From: an uncultured Clostridia bacterium
Lineage (GTDB): Bacteria; Bacillota; Clostridia; Oscillospirales; Acutalibacteraceae
Length of the DNA stretch: 42,413 bases
NCBI GenBank assembly: GCA_947652665.1
Contig: CANTDZ010000010.1
Coordinates: forward strand, 1-42,413
Reading direction: 5' to 3'
Under the pieces are notes generated by a model. It did no database searches and was not told the DNA's origin. It saw nothing but the letters and a program-made list of their open reading frames with translations. Both the position numbers and the translations under genes were made by a program. Below are positions 13,540 to 20,766 of this stretch, one piece after another (position 1 is the first letter of the stretch; the number at the start of each line of letters is the position of its first letter).

Positions 13540-15549
13540 ATGGACATCGAAGCTCTGAAAGGGGTGGGCCCCAAAAAGGCCTCTTTATATGAAAAGCTAG
13601 GCGCCTCCACTGTGGAGGCGCTTTTGCGGCTTTACCCCCGTGCGTATGAGGACTGGGGCGCTTACATCCCCATTGCCGAAACCACGCTGAACGAAACCGC
13701 CACCGTGCGCGCCCGGGTGCTCCACAAGCCGACCACCACCCGCATCCGGGGCGGCATGGCGCTGTACAAGACCACCGTCACCGACGGCGTGGACGGGATG
13801 GAGCTTACCTTTTTTAATAACCGCTACATCCCCAACCTTTTGCGGGAAGGGCACACCTACGTCTTCCGGGGACGGGTCACGGGGAGCTTTTTCAAGCGCG
13901 AAATGCTCTCCCCCGAGTTCGTGGCCGAGGGGAAGGAGAAGGCCATCCTGCCCGTTTACCCGGCGACCCAGGGGCTCACCAGCCGCACCATCTGTAAGGA
14001 CATGGAGCAGGCCCTTTCGCTGCTGCCCACCCTGTGCGACCCCCTCCCCGATGCCCTGCGGGAAAAATACGGCCTGATAGGGTTGCAGGAGGCCCTGCGG
14101 GGCATCCACTTTCCCCCGTCCATGGAGGAGCTGGCAAAGGCCAAGGCGCGCCTGGTCTTCGAGGAGTTTTTGGTGCTGCAGCTGGGCCTTATGCAGATCA
14201 AAAGCGGCCGGAAGCAATCGAACCTGCACCCGGTGCCGGGAGGGTTCCCGGAGGGCTTTGCGGAGCTGCTGCCCTTCCGGCTTACGGGGGCCCAGCGGCA
14301 GGCCATCACCGAGGCCATGGAGGACATGGCGGGGCCGTCCCCCATGAACCGCCTGGTACAGGGCGACGTGGGCAGCGGCAAAACCGCCGTGGCGGCCGCC
14401 CTGTGCTGGGCCGTAGCCAAGGCCGGGTACCAGGCCGCGCTGATGGCCCCCACGGAGATTTTGGCCGTGCAGCACTTTGAATCGCTCTCCGGGCTGCTGG
14501 CCCCGGCCGGGATACGTTGCGCCCTGTTTACGGGGTCTATGCCGGCCGCGCGCCGCCGGGAGCAGCAGGAGCGGCTGGCCTCTGGGGAGATCGATTTGGC
14601 TATTGGAACTCACGCGCTCCTCAGCGAAAAGGTGGCTTTCCGGGATTTGGGGCTGGTCATCACCGACGAGCAGCATCGGTTCGGGGTGAACCAGCGCTCG
14701 GCTTTGGCGGAGAAGGGCGCGTCGGCCCACCTGCTGGTCATGAGCGCCACGCCCATCCCCCGCACGCTGGCGCTGATGGTCTACGGGGATTTGGACATCT
14801 CCGTCTTAAACGAGCTGCCCCCCGGGCGGCAGGAAATTGATACGTACCTCATCGACTCCCCCAAGCGCCAGCGGGCTTTCCGCTACATCCAGAAGCACCT
14901 GGACGAAGGGCGGCAGGGCTACCTGATCTGCCCCCTGGTGGAGGACGAGCCGGACCTGCCCCTGATGAGCTTGGAAAAATACCAGGGCATCGTGGCCCAG
15001 GCGTTCCCGGGGGTCAAGACTGCCGTGATACACGGCAAGCTGAAAAACGCCGAAAAGGAACAGATCATGGCCGGGTTCGCGTCGGGGGAGACGAAGCTCC
15101 TGCTGGCCACCACGGTGGTGGAGGTGGGCGTGGACGTGCCCAACGCCGCCATCATGCTCATTGAGAACGCCGAGCGCTACGGGCTCTCCCAGCTGCACCA
15201 GCTGCGGGGGCGCATTGGGCGGGGGAAGCACAAGTCCACCTGCATCCTCCTCACCGACGCCCAGAACGACAGCACCCTCGAGCGCCTGCGCTTGTTCCGG
15301 GACACCCGCGACGGGTTCAAGATTGCCGACGCCGACCTGAAGCTCCGGGGGCCTGGGGACTTCTTCGGCGCGCGCCAGCACGGCCTGCCCCAGCTGAAGA
15401 TTGCCGACATGGCCAGCGACATGGACGCCCTGCGCGCGGCCCAGATGTGCGCCCAGCGGCTGTTCCCCCATCTGCAGGAGCCCTGCTACGGAAATTTGAG
15501 CAAAGAAATACGCCGCCTTTTTAAAGACGGCGTACAAGTAACGCTTTAA
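13540..15549 (+). CDS. recG: ATP-dependent DNA helicase RecG
   Basis: RecG remodels stalled replication forks and branch-migrates Holliday junctions. The 669-residue product starts with the wedge-domain leader MDIEALKGVGPKKASLYEKL and shows Walker A GDVGSGKTAVAAAL, Walker B-like ITDEQHRFGV, motif III SATPIPRTLALM, TTVVEVGVDVPNA and the QLHQLRGRIGRG motif VI. The C-terminal DLKLRGPGDFFGARQHG is typical of RecG. A longer in-frame start at 13336 would lie within fakA and is rejected. It begins five bases after the fakA stop with no good ribosome site, so translation is probably coupled. It converges on carD with one base between stops. Confidence 0.97.
   Translation: MDIEALKGVGPKKASLYEKLGASTVEALLRLYPRAYEDWGAYIPIAETTLNETATVRARVLHKPTTTRIRGGMALYKTTVTDGVDGMELTFFNNRYIPNLLREGHTYVFRGRVTGSFFKREMLSPEFVAEGKEKAILPVYPATQGLTSRTICKDMEQALSLLPTLCDPLPDALREKYGLIGLQEALRGIHFPPSMEELAKAKARLVFEEFLVLQLGLMQIKSGRKQSNLHPVPGGFPEGFAELLPFRLTGAQRQAITEAMEDMAGPSPMNRLVQGDVGSGKTAVAAALCWAVAKAGYQAALMAPTEILAVQHFESLSGLLAPAGIRCALFTGSMPAARRREQQERLASGEIDLAIGTHALLSEKVAFRDLGLVITDEQHRFGVNQRSALAEKGASAHLLVMSATPIPRTLALMVYGDLDISVLNELPPGRQEIDTYLIDSPKRQRAFRYIQKHLDEGRQGYLICPLVEDEPDLPLMSLEKYQGIVAQAFPGVKTAVIHGKLKNAEKEQIMAGFASGETKLLLATTVVEVGVDVPNAAIMLIENAERYGLSQLHQLRGRIGRGKHKSTCILLTDAQNDSTLERLRLFRDTRDGFKIADADLKLRGPGDFFGARQHGLPQLKIADMASDMDALRAAQMCAQRLFPHLQEPCYGNLSKEIRRLFKDGVQVTL
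15503..15534. terminator. Hairpin between convergent recG and carD
   Basis: TACGCCG (15509-15515) and CGGCGTA (15528-15534) pair perfectly. On the minus strand TTTCTTTG follows, so it best serves carD. It lies within the last codons of recG. Confidence 0.5.
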
Positions 15550-15550
15550 C

Positions 15551-16069
15551 TTAACCGGCCTTTTCCGCGTCGTTGACCCGCGCGGTAATGTAGCCCCGCA
15601 CCTCGCCCCGGGGGATTTCCAGTGCGGCGGCCAGCTCCCCAAAGAGCAGGTCCTCCGCCTGCTTGAGGAACCGCTCGTCCACACTGCCAAAGCGCCGCTT
15701 CTGGCGCTGCATATTCTCCTTTTTGGCGTAGATGGACATGGTCAGGTCGATCAGATCCTCGCAGTTGTGGGACTTGAGCATGGCGTCATAATGCTGCGTC
15801 AGCTCCCGGGTGGCGCGGTTGTGGTAAGCCTCGCACTTGCGTCCAGGGATCAGGCTGATGAGCCGCTCGGCCTCGTCCTTGGAAATAATGGGCCGGATGA
15901 ACACCTTGTCCGAATCCACCGGCACCGAGATCACGCAGGACTGGTACAGGGGCTTCAGGACGTAATAAAGCCGCTGCTCCCCGGTATTGGGGAAATCCTG
16001 TGTCTTGATCTCGCTCACCCTACACACGCCAGTGCTGCCATACAGCACCAGTTCGCCGATATCATACAT
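15551..16069 (-). CDS. CarD/CdnL-family transcriptional regulator
   Basis: CarD-type proteins bind the RNA polymerase beta subunit through an N-terminal Tudor-like domain and DNA through a helical C-terminal domain, adjusting promoter opening. The 172-residue protein begins MYDIGELVLYGSTGVCRVSEI, the usual CarD opening, with YYVLKPLYQSCVISVPVDSD completing the Tudor-like domain. The helical part contains RELTQHYDAMLKS and SVDERFLKQAEDLLFGELAAAL, which fits the family. An AGGAGGG site precedes the start. It is transcribed away from the RpiR gene and converges on recG. Target genes cannot be inferred. Confidence 0.9.
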   Translation of the reverse strand: MYDIGELVLYGSTGVCRVSEIKTQDFPNTGEQRLYYVLKPLYQSCVISVPVDSDKVFIRPIISKDEAERLISLIPGRKCEAYHNRATRELTQHYDAMLKSHNCEDLIDLTMSIYAKKENMQRQKRRFGSVDERFLKQAEDLLFGELAAALEIPRGEVRGYITARVNDAEKAG

Positions 16070-16121
16070 CTTTCAGCCCTCCTTACACAGACCTTGCCTT
16101 TTGTCTTCCTTTTTTGCATTT

Positions 16122-16127
16122 TGTATA
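16122..16127 (-). promoter_or_regulatory. Extended -10 promoter of the CarD-family gene
   Basis: On the minus strand TGGTATACA gives an extended -10 (TG-N-TATACA). No convincing -35 lies 17 bases upstream. Confidence 0.5.
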
Positions 16128-16241
16128 CCACGTTTCTCCGCAAAATGGTAGTACTTTGTAAAAAAATTCCAAGGTTTTTTGACGGGCCTCCTTTTAGGCA
16201 GGCGCTTGACAAAGAATTGCTTTTGGCGGCATTCCGTCTAT

Positions 16242-16266
16242 ACCCCCAGAAATTGGGGTGTTTTTT
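16242..16266 (+). terminator. Terminator-like hairpin in the carD-rpiR intergenic region
   Basis: ACCCC pairs with GGGGT over a nine-base loop, followed by TTTTTTATTTT. A lone TTGACA sits 35 bases upstream without a good -10. The 297-base gap otherwise holds only the two outward promoters. Possible short transcript or insulator. Confidence 0.5.
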
Positions 16267-16291
16267 ATTTTCGAATATGCAAGAAAACCGC

Positions 16292-16320
16292 TTGCAATTT
16301 GCAAAGCAAAGCCTTAAAAT
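16292..16320 (+). promoter_or_regulatory. Promoter of the RpiR-family regulator gene
   Basis: TTGCAA (16292-16297), 17 bases, TAAAAT (16315-16320). The overlapping GCTTGC...GCAAAGC dyad could be an operator, possibly for the regulator itself. Confidence 0.65.
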
Positions 16321-16366
16321 GGAGCGAGAGGAGAAATTCGTGCTTTTTAATGAATAGGGAGGGACT

Positions 16367-17239
16367 ATGAACAGTCAGCTTTCAGAGAGGATACGCAGCC
16401 GGAGCACTGGCTTTTCTAAGGGACAGAGGGCCATTGCCCGGTATATCCAGGAGAACCCGGACCGGGTCGCGTTTATGACGGCCTCGAAGCTGGGGGCTAC
16501 GGTAGGGGTCAGCGAGTCCACGGTGGTGCGCTTTGCCACCGAGATCGGCTACTCCGGCTACCCGGCCCTGCAGCAGGCCATGCAAGAGATGATCCGCAGC
16601 AAGCTCACCAGCGTCCAGCGCTTGGAGATGACCAGCCGCAACATCGGCCCGGACAAGTTGCTGGATGCCGTGTTGGATCAGGACATCGACATTTTGAAGC
16701 GCACCAAGGAGCACATCGACCACGAAGCCTTTAACCGCGCCGCCGACGCGCTGGTGGGGGCGAAAAAGGTCTACGTGCTGGGGGCCGGGAGTTCCTTGGC
16801 GCTGGCCACGTTTTTGGCCCATTACCTGCGGCTGATCTTTGACACCGTGCAGCTGGTAGAGGCCACCAGCGAGGCCACCATCCTGCAGCAGATCATCCAC
16901 GCCGGGGAGGGGGACGCGGTCATTGCCATCAGCTTCCCCCGCTACTCCAAAAAGGCGGCCAAGACCCTGCGCTACGCCTCGGACCGCCACATGGTGACCG
17001 TGGCCATCACCGACAGCCCCCTGTCGCCCCTGGCCGAGCACGCCGCCCATCTGCTGCTGGCCCGCAGTGACATGGTGTCCTTTGTGGACTCCCTGGTGGG
17101 GCCCCAAAGCGTTATCAATGCGCTGATCGTGGCGGTGGCCATCCGCAAAAAGCAGGCGGTAGCGGACACCCTGCAGAAAATCGAGTCCATATGGGACGAG
17201 TACGGAGTTTACGAAAAGGTGGATGAGAAAAACACGTGA
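16367..17239 (+). CDS. MurR/RpiR-family transcriptional regulator (HTH + SIS)
   Basis: A 290-residue regulator. The N-terminal HTH_6 domain (residues 1-80) has KGQRAIARYIQENPDRVAFMT and the recognition region GVSESTVVRFATEIGYSGYPAL. The C-terminal SIS domain (about 125-260), which binds sugar phosphates, shows VYVLGAGSSLALATFLAHYL and VIAISFPRYSKKAAKTLRYA. Such proteins control sugar or amino-sugar use, or peptidoglycan recycling, in response to a phosphosugar. No sugar transport gene is adjacent; it overlaps the flavoprotein gene by four bases (GTGA), so the regulon lies elsewhere or is unclear. A GGGAGGGACT ribosome site fixes the start. Confidence 0.93.
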   Translation: MNSQLSERIRSRSTGFSKGQRAIARYIQENPDRVAFMTASKLGATVGVSESTVVRFATEIGYSGYPALQQAMQEMIRSKLTSVQRLEMTSRNIGPDKLLDAVLDQDIDILKRTKEHIDHEAFNRAADALVGAKKVYVLGAGSSLALATFLAHYLRLIFDTVQLVEATSEATILQQIIHAGEGDAVIAISFPRYSKKAAKTLRYASDRHMVTVAITDSPLSPLAEHAAHLLLARSDMVSFVDSLVGPQSVINALIVAVAIRKKQAVADTLQKIESIWDEYGVYEKVDEKNT

Positions 17240-18477
17240 CAGAGCATTTTGACGCGATCGTGGTAGGCGGCGGCCCGGCGGGGCTTATGGCCGCGGGGGC
17301 GTGCGCCGCCCGGGGGAAGAAGGTCGCCCTGCTGGAAAAGAACCGCCAGCTGGGGCGCAAGCTGCGCATCACCGGCAAAGGGCGGTGCAACGTGACCAAC
17401 CATTGTACCTGGCAGGAAGCCGCCAGCGCCGCCGTGCGGGGCCAGCGCTTTCTGCAGGGGGCTATGGCGCAGTTTGGGCCGGAGGACACCATGGACTTTT
17501 TCGAAAGCCTGGGCGTGCCGCTGAAGACCGAGCGGGGGCGCCGGGTGTTCCCCCAGTCGGACAGCGCTCATGACATTGCCGACGCCTTGGCCGGGTTCGC
17601 ACAGGCTCAGGGGGTGCGGGTTCTGCAGGAGGAAGCCACCGGCCTGCTGATAGAAGGCGGCCGGGTGACTGGCGTGAAAACGGCCCAGGGGGTCTACCGC
17701 GCCCAGGGGGTTGTGCTGTGCTGCGGCGGGGCTTCTTACCCGGGGACGGGCTCGGACGGCAAAGGCTACCGGCTGGCCCAAGCGGCAGGGCATACCTTGG
17801 CGGAAATCGGGCCGTCCTTGGTGCCGCTGGTGGAGCAGGGCGGGTGGTGTTCCCGGCTGATGGGCTTGTCCCTGCGCAACTGCGGGGTAAAGGTCACGGA
17901 GCGGGGGAAGAAAAAGCCCGTCTACGAGGATTTCGGCGAGCTGCTCTTTACGCACTTTGGCCTGTCGGGGCCGACGGTTTTGAGCGCTTCGGCGTACCTG
18001 CGGCCCATGGAGCCCGGCCGGTACACCGTGCACATCGACCTAAAGCCCGCCCTGGACGAGGCCCAGCTGGACGCCCGGCTCCTGCGGGAGCTGGAGGCCC
18101 ACAAGAACCAGTTCTTTGCCAACTCTTTAGGGGAGCTGCTGCCGAAAAAGCTGATACCCGTTATGATAGAGCGCAGCGGCATTGCGCCCGAGACCCGCTG
18201 CCATTCCATCACGAAAGCGCAGCGGCGGGGGCTTTTGGCGCTGCTCAAGGATTTTACGGTAGAGATAAAAGGCACGCGGCCCATCGTCGAGGCCATCGTC
18301 ACGGCGGGGGGCGTGAGCCTGAAGGAAGTCGACCCGCGCACCATGCAGTCCAAGCTGTGCCCGGGGCTCTTTATCGCCGGGGAGATGCTGGACTGCGATG
18401 CCCCTACCGGCGGGTATAATTTGCAGATTGCTTTTGCCACCGGGCATCTGGCCGGGCAGAATGTAGGCGGGGAATAG
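17236..18477 (+). CDS. NAD(P)/FAD-dependent oxidoreductase, HI0933/BaiN-like family
   Basis: A 413-residue flavoprotein of the HI0933 (YhiN/BaiN) family. An FAD Rossmann motif stands at the N-terminus (AIVVGGGPAGLMAAGACAARG). The family signature GRKLRITGKGRCNVTN and LLFTHFGLSGPTVLSAS follow, as does the closing FAD contact CDAPTGGYNLQIAFATGHLAG. Translation starts at GTG 17236, overlapping the stop of the RpiR gene, so the two are coupled. Family members have been linked to bile-acid dehydroxylation (BaiN), but most are uncharacterised and no other bai gene is seen, so no substrate is assigned. The position directly before cmk is common in Clostridia. Confidence 0.92.
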   Translation: MTEHFDAIVVGGGPAGLMAAGACAARGKKVALLEKNRQLGRKLRITGKGRCNVTNHCTWQEAASAAVRGQRFLQGAMAQFGPEDTMDFFESLGVPLKTERGRRVFPQSDSAHDIADALAGFAQAQGVRVLQEEATGLLIEGGRVTGVKTAQGVYRAQGVVLCCGGASYPGTGSDGKGYRLAQAAGHTLAEIGPSLVPLVEQGGWCSRLMGLSLRNCGVKVTERGKKKPVYEDFGELLFTHFGLSGPTVLSASAYLRPMEPGRYTVHIDLKPALDEAQLDARLLRELEAHKNQFFANSLGELLPKKLIPVMIERSGIAPETRCHSITKAQRRGLLALLKDFTVEIKGTRPIVEAIVTAGGVSLKEVDPRTMQSKLCPGLFIAGEMLDCDAPTGGYNLQIAFATGHLAGQNVGGE

Positions 18478-18490
18478 AAAGGAGAAGTTT

Positions 18491-19153
18491 ATGTTTGCAG
18501 TAGCCATAGACGGCCCTGCCGGGGCCGGGAAGTCCAGCGTCGCGAAAGCGGCGGCGAAGGAGCTGGGGTTCTTATATGTAGACACGGGGGCGATTTACCG
18601 CACCATCGCCCTGTATATGCTGGAAAACGGCATCGCCCCCACAGACCCGGCGGCGGTGGAAGCCGCGTTGCCCCAAGTAAAAGTCGGGCTGGCGCACACG
18701 GCGGAGGGGCAGAAAATGTCCCTCAACGGCGAGGACGTCACCTCGCGCATCCGCACGGAAGAGGTCTCGGCGGCTACGTCGGCCGTGGCGGCGGTACCGG
18801 CGGTACGGGCGTACTTGCTGGGGCTCCAGCGGGATTTGGCACGGGACAACAACGTGCTCATGGACGGCCGGGACATCGGCACGGTGGTGCTGCCGGACGC
18901 CCAGCTGAAGGTGTTCCTGACCGCCTCCCCGGAGGAGCGCGCCCGGCGGCGCACGGCCCAGCTGGCGGAATCCGGCCAGCCTGCCGACTATAAGCAGATT
19001 CTGGAAGAAATAAAAGCCCGCGACCACCAGGACTCCACCCGGGCCGCGGCCCCCTTAAAGCCTGCCCCCGATTCGGTCCTGCTGGACACCAGCGGGTTAA
19101 GCTTTGAGGGCTCGGTGGCGGCCTTGGTGGGCCTGGTGCGCGAGCGCCAATAA
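18491..19153 (+). CDS. cmk: Cytidylate kinase
   Basis: Cmk phosphorylates CMP and dCMP to the diphosphates in nucleotide salvage. The 220-residue protein is normal length. It has the P-loop IDGPAGAGKSSVAKAAAKEL (residues 7-26), LYVDTGAIYRTIALYML (CMP-binding), MDGRDIGTVVLPDAQLKVFL and the lid ASPEERARRRTAQL. The start follows GAAAGGAGAAG. It is 13 bases after the flavoprotein gene. Its stop is one base from the convergent small-gene stop, with no obvious terminator between. Confidence 0.96.
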   Translation: MFAVAIDGPAGAGKSSVAKAAAKELGFLYVDTGAIYRTIALYMLENGIAPTDPAAVEAALPQVKVGLAHTAEGQKMSLNGEDVTSRIRTEEVSAATSAVAAVPAVRAYLLGLQRDLARDNNVLMDGRDIGTVVLPDAQLKVFLTASPEERARRRTAQLAESGQPADYKQILEEIKARDHQDSTRAAAPLKPAPDSVLLDTSGLSFEGSVAALVGLVRERQ

Positions 19154-19154
19154 A

Positions 19155-19469
19155 TCACATCAATAAGAATAGCAGGGCGAACATGAGCTCCTGGCTGCCC
19201 TCCTCGCTGCCCAGCAAAATCAGCAGCGCCAAAAGGACCGTCCGCTCCTTGTCCTGGAACAGGTTGCCCAAGAGGCTGGCCGGGGCCGTCTCCAGGGCGG
19301 CAGGGGCAGGCGTTCCCGCTGGGGGAGGCGGGGGAGGGCTTGGCTCCGGGGGCGGCGCCTCCTTAGGGGGCTCCGGACGGGGCCGGGGTACCCGGGCCCG
19401 CGACTGCATCTCCCGGGCGCGCCGGGCGGCGTCTTCCTGCATACGTCTCATATCGAATTCACCGGGCAT
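19155..19469 (-). CDS. Small Pro-rich protein with hydrophobic C-terminus, third of a three-gene cluster
   Basis: A 104-residue protein in three parts. The N-terminus is Arg/Glu-rich and helical (MRRMQEDAARRAREMQSRAR). A proline-rich linker follows at about residues 28-60, with runs of six prolines. The C-terminus is strongly hydrophobic, with two short Leu-rich helices (RTVLLALLILLG and ELMFALLFLLM). GGAGGTGAG precedes the ATG at 19469; the ATG at 19487 would place that site inside the gene. It is last in a minus-strand unit with two other small genes. I do not recognise a family. The two Leu-rich stretches suggest a membrane or protein-assembly surface. Confidence 0.65.
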   Translation of the reverse strand: MPGEFDMRRMQEDAARRAREMQSRARVPRPRPEPPKEAPPPEPSPPPPPPAGTPAPAALETAPASLLGNLFQDKERTVLLALLILLGSEEGSQELMFALLFLLM

Positions 19470-19496
19470 CACCCTCACCTCCGGCAAACCCTGCGC

Positions 19497-19865
19497 CTAC
19501 AGCAGCCCGGACAGCAGGCCGGAAAAGACCCCGCTTTCCTTGAGCAGGGGCAGCAGGCGCATCATTTGCAAAATTTTCATGGCTTCGTCGACTTTCTTCT
19601 GCCTCTCGGGCCCCAGCAGCGGGCGCAGGGCCCGCAAAAGCCGGGTGGAATCGTCCTCCCGGTTCAGCTGCCCCAGCAGCGGCGCGAGCTTGGTCATCAT
19701 GCCCAGCATCTGGGTATCCGGGGGATTGGCCGGAGCAGGCGGGGGCGGGGCGCTGGCGGCTTGGGCGTTCGCGCCCAGCCCCAGGGAGCTCATGACGTTT
19801 TGCAGCTGCTGCATCTGGTTGGGGTCGGACAGGATTTCGTTGATCTGCTGGGCGAGGTCGTCCAT
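19497..19865 (-). CDS. Small helical Leu/Met/Gln-rich protein, second of a three-gene cluster
   Basis: A 122-residue protein with a strong GGAGGAGGG ribosome site. The N-terminal segment (EILSDPNQMQQLQNVMSSLG) resembles the DP-containing helices of STI1/Hop-like repeats. An Ala/Pro linker follows. The C-terminal helical region has the charged stretch RLLRALRPLLGPERQKKVDEA leading into LQMMRLLPLLKESG. There is no signal peptide. It lies 18 bases after the first gene of the cluster and 27 bases before the third. Not assigned to a named family; the STI1 resemblance is by eye only. Confidence 0.65.
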   Translation of the reverse strand: MDDLAQQINEILSDPNQMQQLQNVMSSLGLGANAQAASAPPPPAPANPPDTQMLGMMTKLAPLLGQLNREDDSTRLLRALRPLLGPERQKKVDEAMKILQMMRLLPLLKESGVFSGLLSGLL

Positions 19866-19883
19866 AGCTTGGCCCTCCTCCCT

Positions 19884-20129
19884 TTACGGACTTTTGCTGC
19901 CGAAAAGCTCCAAAAGCTTCTGGGCCTGGGGTGTGGAGAGCAGCTTTTTCGCGGCCTCCGGGTCGGTAAGGACTTTCTGCATGGCCGCGCTTTCCTTTGC
20001 GCCCATGCCGCCCATCATCTGCGACAGGTCGCCGTTTTGGGCGGCCGCCTTCAGCGCGTCCGGGGTGGTACCCATGCGCTGGGCCGTGACCTGCAGCAGG
20101 TTTTCTAATTGTTTATTTGAAGGATCCAT
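19884..20129 (-). CDS. Small helical protein, first of a three-gene cluster
   Basis: An 81-residue protein starting at 20129, seven bases after GGAGGG; a further ATG at 20153 lacks a ribosome site. The N-terminal part (LENLLQVTAQRMGTTPDALKAAAQNG) looks like a small helical bundle. A Met/Gly-rich turn (MMGGMGAKE) and LTDPEAAKKLLSTPQAQKLLELF follow; the latter repeats the DP...LL pattern seen in the next gene. No signal or membrane segment. It is divergent from the phosphodiesterase gene with only 52 bases between, which must hold both promoters; the TACTAT/TAGTAT boxes near 20158 overlap. Unrecognised family. Confidence 0.65.
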   Translation of the reverse strand: MDPSNKQLENLLQVTAQRMGTTPDALKAAAQNGDLSQMMGGMGAKESAAMQKVLTDPEAAKKLLSTPQAQKLLELFGSKSP

Positions 20130-20181
20130 AAAGACATCCCTCCTTTCCCACACTTCATACTATGCAGAAAGAAGGCATTTG

Positions 20182-20649
20182 ATGCGTATTTTAGTGTTAT
20201 CCGATTCCCACGGCGACGACAGCGCCCTGCGCCGGGCGCTCCTGTCCCAGCCCAAGGCAGAGGTGGTGATCCACCTGGGCGACGGCGAGGTAGAATTTCA
20301 GCGGGCCCGGGCGAGCTTCCCGGAGAAGATGTTTTTGCAGGTACGCGGCAACTGCGACTGGGGCTCGGATTTGCCGGTAACCGGCACCTATGAGGTGGAC
20401 GGCGTGAAGATTTTTTACACCCACGGCCATGCCTACGGGGTAAAGTCGGGGCTGTACAACGCGGTCTGTGCCGCCCGGGAGCAGGGGGCCCAGGTGCTGC
20501 TTTACGGGCACACCCACAAGGCCCTCATGGATTACGACGACGGCCTGCACATCCTGAACCCCGGGGCCCTCAGCGGGTGGCAGGCAAGCTATGGGACGGT
20601 GGATGTTACGCCCCAGGGGGTCGTGACGAATGTGGTAAAATTGCCGTAA
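20182..20649 (+). CDS. YfcE/MJ0936-type metallophosphodiesterase
   Basis: A 155-residue calcineurin-like phosphodiesterase with the full two-metal motif set: LVLSDSHGD (residues 4-12), HLGDGE, RGNCDW, YTHGHAYG and YGHTHKA. Small members of this family hydrolyse model phosphodiesters; the natural substrate is mostly unknown. The start at 20182 gives the canonical N-terminus MRILVLSDSHG. A longer frame to 19183 runs antisense through the three small genes and is rejected. It is followed by the promoter of the phosphoglucomutase gene. Confidence 0.93.
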   Translation: MRILVLSDSHGDDSALRRALLSQPKAEVVIHLGDGEVEFQRARASFPEKMFLQVRGNCDWGSDLPVTGTYEVDGVKIFYTHGHAYGVKSGLYNAVCAAREQGAQVLLYGHTHKALMDYDDGLHILNPGALSGWQASYGTVDVTPQGVVTNVVKLP

Positions 20650-20664
20650 TCGTCACATTTCGAG

Positions 20665-20693
20665 TTGACAAGCAGTACAAAAAATGGTAATCT
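20665..20693 (+). promoter_or_regulatory. Promoter of the phosphoglucomutase gene
   Basis: Perfect TTGACA (20665-20670), 17 bases, TAATCT (20688-20693). The leader of about 65 bases can fold: TTAGC pairs with GCTAA around a CCCTGC/GCGGGG hairpin. Confidence 0.8.
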
Positions 20694-20766
20694 TAATAGT
20701 AGAAACTTTAGCAGATTGCCCTGCACTGCGGGGGAGGATGCGAAGCTAAGAAAGGGACGATGGAAT

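Noticed and set aside
19183-20649. A 488-codon plus-strand frame ending in the phosphodiesterase
   Set aside because: The first two thirds are antisense to the three small genes (Ser/Arg-rich). The phosphodiesterase fold starts exactly at MRILVLSDSHG, 20182.
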